Below are positions 24,536 through 31,849 of a stretch of DNA of 47,185 bases, one piece after another. The notes beneath the pieces are model-generated. The model was not told the origin of the DNA. It saw only the letters and a list, made by a program, of their open reading frames with translations, and searched no databases. Source of the stretch: Streptacidiphilus melanogenes (GTDB lineage Bacteria > Actinomycetota > Actinomycetes > Streptomycetales > Streptomycetaceae); NCBI RefSeq assembly GCF_000787835.1, contig NZ_BBPP01000009.1, positions 103,497 to 150,681 on the forward strand, given 5' to 3'. Each line of letters begins with the position of its first letter. Position 1 is the first letter of the stretch. A program made the translations under genes and the position numbers.

Positions 24536-25195
24536 ATGAGCCGAAGCCAGAACCTGCTGGAGCCGTTGCGTTACGTGTCGGCCCCCTACCAGGCTGCTGC
24601 CGCCCGCACGCTCTCACTGCCGGACACCGCGATCGAACGCGGCACCGAGACACTGCCCGAGCCGGCCGACCTCGGCCTGGCGCCGTCGGCCACGGCCCGC
24701 CGGCTGCGGGCGGCGGTGGCGGCCCTGCGCGAGGCTCCTCGCATGGCGTCCGCGCTGCATCACATGCTTGAGGACGCGATGACGCTCATGTCCGCCGAGT
24801 TCGCGAACGTCCAGATCGTGGACCCGCGTGACGGCTCCCTGGTCCTGGTCGCACAGAGCGGCTTCGGCCCCGCGTTCCTGGAGCACTTCGCCGTCGTCCG
24901 CGACCACGGCTCGGTGTGCGGTCAGGCCGCTGGGCAAGGCACCCAGACCGTCGTGGCGGACGTCCGGGCCGAGCAGTTGTTGGAGCCGCACTGGGAGGTC
25001 TTCCGTCTCGCCGGTGTCCGCGCGGTCCAGTCCACGCCCCTGGTCGACGGCGCCGGCCAGCTGATCGGCGTCGTCTCGACGCACTCGCCCTGGCCGGGAG
25101 ACCCGTCCGAAGAGGACCTGCCGGTCATGCAGCTCTACGGCCGGTTCGCCGGCGACACCGTCGCCCGCCTCCTCGACGGTGCCTCCGCGCCCTAG
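24536..25195 (+). CDS. GAF domain sensor protein
   Basis: A 219-aa cytoplasmic protein with one GAF domain at about residues 75-215: MASALHHMLEDAMTLMSAEFANVQIVDPRDGSLVLVAQSGFGPAFLEHFAVVRDHGSVCGQAAGQG, then STPLVDGAGQLIGVVSTHSPWP. GAF domains bind small ligands, haem or redox cofactors. No output domain is attached, so it must act on a partner. It lies 126 bases beyond the nitrate reductase fusion and 89 bases before an AAA-LuxR gene on the same strand. The cysteine in GSVCGQA is a feature shared by many GAF sensors. ATG 24530 is an equally good start. Confidence 0.85.
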   Translation: MSRSQNLLEPLRYVSAPYQAAAARTLSLPDTAIERGTETLPEPADLGLAPSATARRLRAAVAALREAPRMASALHHMLEDAMTLMSAEFANVQIVDPRDGSLVLVAQSGFGPAFLEHFAVVRDHGSVCGQAAGQGTQTVVADVRAEQLLEPHWEVFRLAGVRAVQSTPLVDGAGQLIGVVSTHSPWPGDPSEEDLPVMQLYGRFAGDTVARLLDGASAP

Positions 25196-25284
25196 CCGGG
25201 GCCGCTTTGCCGGAGCCCGGAACAGGTGCCGATTGCCCCGGCTCACCTGCGGGATTAGCGTGGCGGGAGAAGGGCGGTGATCGG

Positions 25285-28164
25285 GTGACGGGGGTCCTGG
25301 AGCAGGCCACCGCCGCAGCCGCCGGCGGGGGCTTCACGTTCGTCGGCCGCAAGCGGGAACTCGACCTGCTGCTCGCGGCGATCCGGCATCCGCCGTCCGT
25401 GGTGATGATCCAGGGCGAGGCGGGCATCGGGAAGTCCCGACTGGTCCACGAGGCACTCGCCCTGCTCGACGGCGAGGGGCTGCGGGTGCTCAGCGGATCC
25501 TGCCATCCCCTGCGCGAACCGTTCCCCTACGGCCCGGTCGTGGGCGCGCTGCGCACGGTGGAGGCATGGCTCCCCGAGCTCGACCGCATCCCGCCGACGG
25601 TCGGCGCGCTGGCTCCGCTGCTTCCGGACCTCGCGGCCCGGCTGCCGCAGCCGCCCCCGCTCCCGGACGACCCGCCCGGCCGCCGCCACCAAGTCGTCCA
25701 GGCGGTGCGCTCACTGCTGACGCTCATCGGACCCACGGTGCTGATCCTGGAGGACATGCACTGGGCCGACGACGCGACCCGCGACCTGCTCCTGCAGCTG
25801 GCCCGGGACCTCCCGGAGCAACTGGGCCTGCTGCTGACCTACCGGGCGGAGGACCTTCCTCCCGGCACCGCGGTCCTGGGCGCCGCCTACCGCCAGCCGC
25901 CCGGCACCAGCGGGACCACGATCCGCCTCGGCCCGCTGACCCGGAGCGACATCGACAGGCTCGCGGTCGCCGCTCTCGGCGCGTTCACCCCGCAGGACCT
26001 CGGCGCCACCTTGTACGAGCGCAGCGAGGGCCTGCCCCTGGTCGCCGAGGAGGACCTGCTGACCCTCTGCGAGTCCGGGCGCCATCTCGACCACGGCGAC
26101 CTGGCCGCCGAGCTACGCGGGGCGGAGGTGCCGCGCGGTCTCAGCGAGGCCGTCACCGAACGCCTGGACACCCTCTCCCCGTCCGGTGCCGCCATCGTCG
26201 ACGCCGCGGCGGTCCTGGCCGTCGCGGCCGAAGAGGCGCTCCTGGCGGCCGTGGCCGGGCTGGACCGCGAGCAGAGCCACGAGGGACTCACCGACGCGCT
26301 GAGGGCCTCCGTCCTGCACGAGACGGACTCCGGGGCGTACGTGTTCCGCCACACGCTCGCCCAGCAGGTCGCCTACACCCACATCTCCGGGCCGCGACGC
26401 GCGCGCCTGCACCGCCGGGCCGTCGAGGTCCTCTCGGCCACGACGCCCGCTCCGCTGGTGCAGATCGCCCACCACACCCGCGCCGCAGGAGACCGCGAAG
26501 CCTGGCTGGGGCGCGCGGAGGAGGCAGCCGACCACGCGACCGCCATGGGCGACACCGGCACCGCCTCCACCCTGCTCCGGCAGATCCTGCAGAGCCCGGG
26601 GCTCCCCGCAGAGCCGCGATCACGAGCCGCCCTGGCGCTGGCGAGGGCCGCCGCCTTCGGAGTGGACTTCGAATCCAGCGCGGCCGTCCTCCGCCGCATC
26701 CTGGCCGATCCCCAGCTGACCGGACCCACACTCGGAGAGATCCGGCTCGGCCTCGGGCTGCTCATCGTCAACCACGACGGCGACGCGACCGGCTTCAGCG
26801 AACTCGAGCGGGCCGCCGACGAACTGTCCGCCCGCCCGGAGCGGGCCGCACGGGCGATGGCGGCGCTGGCCATCAGGGAGAGGGGCCCCGGCTCCGAGCG
26901 GGCCGAGGAGTGGCTGGAACGCGCCGAGCAGCTCGTCAGCGACAGCCCGAACGAGGCGGTCCGCGCAGCTGTGCGGGCCACCCGGCTGAGCCTGATGGCC
27001 CGCGAGGGCGACCCCGCGGTCTGGCCCCTGTTGGACGCGCTGCCGCGCCGGTCCGAGGACCTGGAGGTGCTGCGCCAGACCGTCCGGGCCCTGCACAACG
27101 TGGCCGAGAGCACCATCGATCTCGGGTACGACGCCCGCGCGACCGACCTCCTGCAGGAGAGCCGCGCGCTGGCCGGGCAGGTGGGCAATCCGGGCATCGA
27201 ACGCTGCTGCATGGTCGACCTGCTGTGGCTGGACGGCGCCGCAGGACGTTGGAGCGGCCTGGAGGAGCAGTTCGCCGCGCTCACGGCGGCCTACCCGGAG
27301 TTTCCCCCGAAGGCCGAGAGCGCGATGTGCCTCGCCCGGATCGCCCTGGCCGAGGGCCGCAGCGGGCTCGCCAAGGAGCTGGCCGACTCCGCGGCCGAGC
27401 ACGCCCTGCGGCACTTCGAGGTGAACATCTCGCTGCGCGCCGCGGCCGTGCAGGCCGAGGTCCTGCTCCGGCAGGGTGACGCGGAGGGCGCCCGCGTGGT
27501 CGTCGAACCGGCCGTCGCCGTCCTGCGCGAGGCCGGGGCGTGGGCGCGGCCGAACTCGCTGATCACCCACGCGGTTCTCACCCTGCTCGCCTGCGGCGAC
27601 CGGATCTCGGCCGAGCGGTTGGCCGACGAGTTCGAGACGAACCTGGCGGGCCGGGACTCGCCTGCGGCCCAGGCCGAGCTCCACTACGCCCGCGGCGCGC
27701 TGCTCCAGGACTCCGCTCCACTGCAGGCGGCCGAGCGCTTCCAGGCCGGTCGGCTGCTGCTGACGGAGATGGGCCGCCCGTACGAGGCGGCTCAGGCCAC
27801 CGAGGCCTACGGCTGCGCTGTGGCCCGGACCGACCCGCAGGCGGCCGAAGCCCCGCTGCGCGAGGCCCTGGACGTCTACACCCGTCTCGGCGCCGGCGCC
27901 GCCGTCGCGCGGTGTGAGCGCAGGATGCAGGAACTCGGTCTGGGGCAGCCGACGCGTGGCGGAGGACGCGGCTACGGGAACGAGCTGTCACCGCGCGAGC
28001 AGCAGGTCGCCGAGCTCCTCGCGCGCGGCGCCACCAACCACGACATCGCCCAGACCCTCTTCCTGTCGCCGCGCACCGTGGAGAAGCACGTCGCCAGCGT
28101 GCTCAAGAAGCTGGGCACGACCCGGAGGAACGTCCCCACGGTCTTCCAGGTCGACACCGGGTGA
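25285..28164 (+). CDS. Large AAA-ATPase LuxR-family transcriptional regulator
   Basis: A 959-aa regulator of the LAL/STAND type. The N-terminal ATPase domain begins FVGRKRELDLLLAAI and has Walker A GEAGIGKS at residues 44-51 and Walker B VLILEDMHWADD near residue 152. About 600 residues of TPR-like helices follow. The C-terminal 60 residues form a LuxR/FixJ helix-turn-helix (LSPREQQVAELLARGATNHDIAQTLFLSPRTVEKHVASVLKKL). These proteins are ATP-gated activators, often of secondary metabolism. The GTG at 25285 follows GGGAGAAGGG at about 12 bases. It sits close behind the GAF gene, so that protein could supply its signal. Confidence 0.93.
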   Translation: MTGVLEQATAAAAGGGFTFVGRKRELDLLLAAIRHPPSVVMIQGEAGIGKSRLVHEALALLDGEGLRVLSGSCHPLREPFPYGPVVGALRTVEAWLPELDRIPPTVGALAPLLPDLAARLPQPPPLPDDPPGRRHQVVQAVRSLLTLIGPTVLILEDMHWADDATRDLLLQLARDLPEQLGLLLTYRAEDLPPGTAVLGAAYRQPPGTSGTTIRLGPLTRSDIDRLAVAALGAFTPQDLGATLYERSEGLPLVAEEDLLTLCESGRHLDHGDLAAELRGAEVPRGLSEAVTERLDTLSPSGAAIVDAAAVLAVAAEEALLAAVAGLDREQSHEGLTDALRASVLHETDSGAYVFRHTLAQQVAYTHISGPRRARLHRRAVEVLSATTPAPLVQIAHHTRAAGDREAWLGRAEEAADHATAMGDTGTASTLLRQILQSPGLPAEPRSRAALALARAAAFGVDFESSAAVLRRILADPQLTGPTLGEIRLGLGLLIVNHDGDATGFSELERAADELSARPERAARAMAALAIRERGPGSERAEEWLERAEQLVSDSPNEAVRAAVRATRLSLMAREGDPAVWPLLDALPRRSEDLEVLRQTVRALHNVAESTIDLGYDARATDLLQESRALAGQVGNPGIERCCMVDLLWLDGAAGRWSGLEEQFAALTAAYPEFPPKAESAMCLARIALAEGRSGLAKELADSAAEHALRHFEVNISLRAAAVQAEVLLRQGDAEGARVVVEPAVAVLREAGAWARPNSLITHAVLTLLACGDRISAERLADEFETNLAGRDSPAAQAELHYARGALLQDSAPLQAAERFQAGRLLLTEMGRPYEAAQATEAYGCAVARTDPQAAEAPLREALDVYTRLGAGAAVARCERRMQELGLGQPTRGGGRGYGNELSPREQQVAELLARGATNHDIAQTLFLSPRTVEKHVASVLKKLGTTRRNVPTVFQVDTG

Positions 28165-28301
28165 CAGCCCCACCCAGCGGGAATCGACCGGTTTGGGTAT
28201 ACGCCCATCACCCACTCCCCATAGCCGCACCCCATGGACGGACTGCACGGTCGAAGTGCGAGCCCGCGCGCACCTCTCGCGGGACCACCGAGGAGCTGAG
28301 C

Positions 28302-28817
28302 ATGGCCCCCGTCCACCATCCCGACACCGCCATCACCGCCATCACCGCCGACACCGCGGTCACCGCGGTCACCGCGGTCACCGTTGCCGACCGGTACCCG
28401 GTGCCCCGCCCGGCCGCCACCGCGGCGCTGTGCAGCAGCGCGGCGGTCCGCGCGGCCGTTCCCGCCCTGCGGCACTTCGCCCGCAACGCCGCCCGCCGCT
28501 GGGCGGTGCCCGCGGACACCGTCGACGCAGTGTCCCTGGTGGTCACCGAACTCGTCACCAACGTGGTCCTCCACAGTGACAGCCCCCACCTCACGGTGTT
28601 GATCACCCACGACGGTGCCGAGGTCCGTGTCGAAGTGAAGGACGCCGGGACGTGGCGGACCCGCACCTCGCCGCGTCTGGTTCCCGAGGACGACGACGCG
28701 CCGTGCGGCCGGGGGCTGGACCTCGTCGCGCAGTACTCCACCTGGTGGCTCGCCTCCACCGGGCCGGTCGGCACCCGGGTCGTCGCCAGCATCCCTGTTG
28801 CGCCGCCCCCAGCCTGA
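28302..28817 (+). CDS. RsbW-like ATP-binding anti-sigma/serine kinase protein
   Basis: A 171-aa protein with a GHKL (HATPase_c_2) fold of the RsbW/SpoIIAB type common in streptomycetes. The N-box is SLVVTELVTNVVLHSD, the G1 box is VEVKDAGTWR, and the G2 box is GRGLDLVAQYS. Such proteins bind a sigma factor or phosphorylate an anti-sigma antagonist. The N-terminal 35 residues are unusual: a run of Thr-Ala-x tripeptides encoded by a 9-bp tandem repeat. The ATG at 28302 has GAGGAGCTGAGC upstream. It is convergent with an ECF sigma gene 35 bases away, but ECF41-type factors use a fused regulatory domain, so no pairing is claimed. Confidence 0.9.
   Translation: MAPVHHPDTAITAITADTAVTAVTAVTVADRYPVPRPAATAALCSSAAVRAAVPALRHFARNAARRWAVPADTVDAVSLVVTELVTNVVLHSDSPHLTVLITHDGAEVRVEVKDAGTWRTRTSPRLVPEDDDAPCGRGLDLVAQYSTWWLASTGPVGTRVVASIPVAPPPA
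28326..28379 (+). repeat. 9-bp tandem repeat inside the RsbW-like gene
   Basis: Six contiguous nonamers of form ACCGCSRWC (two ACCGCCATC, one ACCGCCGAC, three identical ACCGCGGTC), encoding (Thr-Ala-x)6. The identical copies suggest recent slippage expansion. Confidence 0.85.
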
Positions 28818-28852
28818 ACACGCGAGCCCTGGGCCCGTCCCTCGCGTCGGAT

Positions 28853-29716
28853 TCAGGCGAGGTGCCGCAGCTTGGCCGGGTCCACGATCAGGTCGAGTGC
28901 GGCGATCCGGCCGCCGACCACGGTGAAGCCGAGGACGGACAGGGGCTCCTCCCGGGTGCCGAAGAGCAGGCCGGGGGCTCCGTTCACCAGGACCGGGTGA
29001 GCGCGGGCGATGAAGTGTGGTGCCGTGCGCAGGACATGACGGGCCACCGCGTCGGCGCCGACGCGGGTCGGGAACCCGGCAGGTCCGGCCCTGCCGAGGT
29101 CGCCGCGCAGGACGACGTCGGGGGCGAGGACGTCCAGCAGCGCCTCGAAGTCGCCCGCTCGGGCCGCGGCCAGAAAGGCGTCCACGACCCGGCGCTGGCG
29201 GGACGGATCGGCGTCGGGTCTGGGGGCGGCCTGCACCCGGTGACGGGCGCGGCTCGCCAGCTGACGGGCGGATTCGGGGCTGCGGTCCAGGATCCGGCCG
29301 ATCTCGTCGAACGGCAGGGCGAAGACGTCGTGGAGCACGAAGGCCAGACGCTCGGACGGCCCCAGGCTCTCGAGGACGACCAGCAGGGCCAGTCCGACGG
29401 TGTCGGCGAGGACGGCCTGCTCCTCGGGCCCCGGCTCGGCCGTCTCGACGACCGGTTCCGGCAGCCAGGTACCGGTCTCGTGTTCGCGGCGGCGCCGGCG
29501 CGCCCGCAGCATGTCCAGGCTGATGCGCCCGACGACGGTCGTCAGCCAGTAGCCGAGGTTGTCGATGGTGCCGGCGTCGCTGCGGTCGAGGCGCAGCCAG
29601 CACTCCTGGACGGCGTCCTCGGCCTCGGCGACGGAGCCCAGCACGGTGTAGGCGACCGCCCGCAGGTGCGGCCGGGCGAGCTCGAACTGCTCCGCCAGCC
29701 GTTCCCGGTCCGTCAT
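28853..29716 (-). CDS. ECF sigma factor with fused SnoaL-like domain (ECF41/SigJ type)
   Basis: A 287-aa extracytoplasmic-function sigma factor. Region 2 covers residues 5-80 (RPHLRAVAYTVLGSVAEAEDAVQECWLRL, DNLGYWLTTVVGRISLDML). A linker with WLPEP follows, then region 4 at about 110-165 (LGPSERLAFVLHDVFALPFDEIGRIL). From 175 on there is a SnoaL-like C-terminal domain ending in VDPAKLRHLA, related to the NPDKL motif. In ECF41 proteins this extension replaces a separate anti-sigma factor. The DGGGK motif is not clearly present. The ATG at 29716 follows GGAGG. A promoter matching the ECF41 motif lies upstream, so it probably activates itself and the divergent ABC exporter. Confidence 0.93.
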   Translation of the reverse strand: MTDRERLAEQFELARPHLRAVAYTVLGSVAEAEDAVQECWLRLDRSDAGTIDNLGYWLTTVVGRISLDMLRARRRRREHETGTWLPEPVVETAEPGPEEQAVLADTVGLALLVVLESLGPSERLAFVLHDVFALPFDEIGRILDRSPESARQLASRARHRVQAAPRPDADPSRQRRVVDAFLAAARAGDFEALLDVLAPDVVLRGDLGRAGPAGFPTRVGADAVARHVLRTAPHFIARAHPVLVNGAPGLLFGTREEPLSVLGFTVVGGRIAALDLIVDPAKLRHLA

Positions 29717-29767
29717 CGCGGCCTCCTGATGCGGTGGGTTCCCGTCCCTGCCGGTCTTCCTGTAGTA

Positions 29768-29794
29768 GACGTCCCGGACCCCCCGTTCGTGACA
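29768..29794 (-). promoter_or_regulatory. ECF41-type promoter driving the sigma gene
   Basis: On the minus strand TGTCACG (29794-29788), exactly 16 bases, then CGTC (29771-29768). This matches the ECF41 promoter as I recall it (TGTCACA-n16-CGTC) with one mismatch. The sigma start is 51 bases further on. Confidence 0.7.
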
Positions 29795-29796
29795 GC

Positions 29797-29823
29797 CGTC
29801 ACGTTCGGCAGGCGCCGGACGTC
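29797..29823 (+). promoter_or_regulatory. ECF41-type promoter driving the ABC exporter genes
   Basis: On the plus strand CGTCACG (29797-29803), exactly 16 bases, then CGTC (29820-29823). It is the mirror of the sigma promoter: the two -35 elements together form CGTGAC-n4-GTCACG (29788-29803). The exporter ATG is 33 bases downstream. Confidence 0.65.
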
Positions 29824-29856
29824 TTCCTGGTCGGGGCAGAGCCAAGGAGGTCCACC

Positions 29857-30861
29857 ATGCCAGTACGCCACATCGCCGCAGGTCCCGCGCCCGCACGACA
29901 GGGGTCCGCACCGCCCGGCGCCGAGGGACCGGCCTTGGAGGTCCGGCAGCTGACCAAGGTCTACCCGAACGGTGTCCGCGCCGTGGCCGGCGTCGACTTC
30001 ACCGTGGACGGCGGCGAGGTCTTCGGACTGCTCGGGCCCAACGGCGCGGGGAAGTCCACCACCATCGGCATGCTCACCACCGCGGTCACCCCGACCTCCG
30101 GCACCGCGTACGTGGCCGGCCACGACGTCGTCACCGAGCCGCTCGCCGCACGGGCTGCCAGCAGCGTCGTCTTCCAGGACTCCGTCCTCGACCGCGCGAT
30201 GACCGGCCGCCGCAACATCCGCCTGCACGCACAGCTGTGGGGCGTGCCGTCGACCTCGGCCGCCCGCCGGACCGCCGAGCTGGCCGACGCCTTCGGCCTG
30301 GACGCTCTCCTGGACCGGCCGGTGGACACCTACAGCGGCGGCGAGCGACGTCGCCTGGAGATCGCCCGCGCCCTGGTGTCCGAGCCACGGGTGCTGTTCC
30401 TGGACGAGCCCACGGTCGGCCTCGACACCCGGATCCGGTACGAGCTGCTCGACCTCATCGGCCGTCTGCGGTCCCGTTCTGCGATGACCACAGTGCTGAC
30501 CACCCACTACCTCGACGAGGCGGAGCGGCTGTGCGACCGGATCGCGGTCGTGCACCAGGGCCGGATCGTCGCACTCGACAGCCCGGCGGCGCTGCTCGCC
30601 CGGCTCGGCCCCGAGGTGCTGGAACTGCGCGGCAGCCGCGACCACCAGGGCGCGCTGGCGCTGCTGCGAGCTCGCGGCCTGGCCGACGGAGCAGCGTTCT
30701 CGGTCGGCACGACGCTGACCGTCCCCCTGGCCGGATCTGCACGCGAGGCCGCCGACACCCTCGCGGCGCTCGGCGACGGCGCCTCGTCCTTCACCACCCG
30801 CCGACCCACCCTCGACGACGTCTACCTGCAGCTCACCGGCAGCAGCCTGACCGGTGACTGA
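29857..30861 (+). CDS. DrrA-like ABC transporter ATP-binding protein
   Basis: A 334-aa ABC ATPase of the daunorubicin-resistance (DrrA) group. Walker A is LLGPNGAGKSTT, the Q-loop region is SSVVFQDSVLDRAMTGRRN, the signature is YSGGERRRLEIARAL, Walker B is VLFLDEPTVGLD, and the switch histidine lies in VLTTHYLDEAE. The C-terminal DrrA-type domain (VLELRGSRDHQGALALLRARG ... RRPTLDDVYLQLTG) is present. A 25-residue Ala/Pro-rich N-terminal extension precedes the domain. The ATG at 29857 has AAGGAGG. It is followed 15 bases later by the permease gene. Probable drug or lipid export. Confidence 0.95.
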   Translation: MPVRHIAAGPAPARQGSAPPGAEGPALEVRQLTKVYPNGVRAVAGVDFTVDGGEVFGLLGPNGAGKSTTIGMLTTAVTPTSGTAYVAGHDVVTEPLAARAASSVVFQDSVLDRAMTGRRNIRLHAQLWGVPSTSAARRTAELADAFGLDALLDRPVDTYSGGERRRLEIARALVSEPRVLFLDEPTVGLDTRIRYELLDLIGRLRSRSAMTTVLTTHYLDEAERLCDRIAVVHQGRIVALDSPAALLARLGPEVLELRGSRDHQGALALLRARGLADGAAFSVGTTLTVPLAGSAREAADTLAALGDGASSFTTRRPTLDDVYLQLTGSSLTGD

Positions 30862-30876
30862 GCCACGGAGCCCACC

Positions 30877-31731
30877 ATGACCACGCTCACCCTCCCCCTG
30901 GTCCGCCCGGCCCCGACCGTCGGTCCCCGGCCCCTCGCCGCCTGGGCGGCGCTGACCCGCCGCCGGATCGCGCTCAGCGCCCACACCCCGCGCGAAGTCC
31001 TCGCGCCCCTGGTGACACCGATCCTGTTCGCCCTGGTGATCGCCCCGGCACTGGCACGGCTCATCCCGACGAGCGGCCCCGGCGGCGTCGACTACAGCTC
31101 CTACGTCATCATCGGGACGATCGGTCTGCTCATTCCGCTCAGCTGCACCTTCGCCGGCATCGGGGTGATCGTGGACCGCACGGCCGGTGCCCGTCGCGAG
31201 CTGATCGCCGCCCCCGTCCCCCGCTCCCTGATCGTGCTGGGCAACCTGGCGGTGGCCCTGCTGACCAGCCTGCTCCAGGTCGCGGCGCTCCTGCTGGCCG
31301 GGTGGGCGCGCGGCGCCCGGCTCGACGTCACCGCCGCCGGCTTCGGCTGGTTCGCCGCCGCCGTCCTGGCCTTCACGGTCTTCATGTACGGCGTGTCCGA
31401 GATCCTGGCCAACCGCATCCCCACACAGGAGGAGTACGTCGGCCTGACCCCGGTGGTCGCGATCCTCCCCTGGTTCCTCGCCGGATCCCTCTTCCCCGTC
31501 ACCGCCATGCCCGCCGGACTGGCCGCCGTCGCCCGCGCCCTGCCCACCACCCATGCCCTCGCCCTGCTGCGCTACGGGCTCCTGGACCCGAACGGCCACG
31601 GCCTGCACGACATCTGGGGAGTCGGCGACACCGCCACCGCGGCCGGACTGAGCCTCCTCGTGCTCACCGCCTGGGCCACGGTGCTGACCGCCCTGTCCCT
31701 GCGTACCTTCCGCCGCAGCGCCGTCACCTGA
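30877..31731 (+). CDS. ABC-2 type permease (DrrB-like)
   Basis: A 284-aa integral membrane protein with six transmembrane helices and the ABC-2 layout: a polar N-terminal arm (WAALTRRRIALSAHTPREVLAPL), then helices such as LVTPILFALVIAPALARLI, YSSYVIIGTIGLLIPLSCTFAGIGVI, LIVLGNLAVALLTSLLQVAALLLAGW and WFAAAVLAFTVFMYGVSEILANRI. It partners the DrrA-like ATPase encoded 15 bases upstream. Expression of the pair is likely under the divergent ECF sigma promoter. Substrate unknown. Confidence 0.93.
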   Translation: MTTLTLPLVRPAPTVGPRPLAAWAALTRRRIALSAHTPREVLAPLVTPILFALVIAPALARLIPTSGPGGVDYSSYVIIGTIGLLIPLSCTFAGIGVIVDRTAGARRELIAAPVPRSLIVLGNLAVALLTSLLQVAALLLAGWARGARLDVTAAGFGWFAAAVLAFTVFMYGVSEILANRIPTQEEYVGLTPVVAILPWFLAGSLFPVTAMPAGLAAVARALPTTHALALLRYGLLDPNGHGLHDIWGVGDTATAAGLSLLVLTAWATVLTALSLRTFRRSAVT

Positions 31732-31849
31732 CGCCGAGCCGGCCTGGGTTCCTGGTCCTCCCTGCTGTTCGGGTGTCCGAGCGGTCAAGGTTCGCGGACG
31801 TCCCGGCGGGGCGGGCCGAAGCCGTACGCCCCCGGGGTGACAATGCGGC

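Noticed and set aside
28302-29716. RsbW-like protein as the anti-sigma partner of the adjacent ECF sigma factor
   Set aside because: SnoaL-fused ECF factors are controlled by their own C-terminal domain, and RsbW-type proteins act on a different sigma class. The genes are also convergent.
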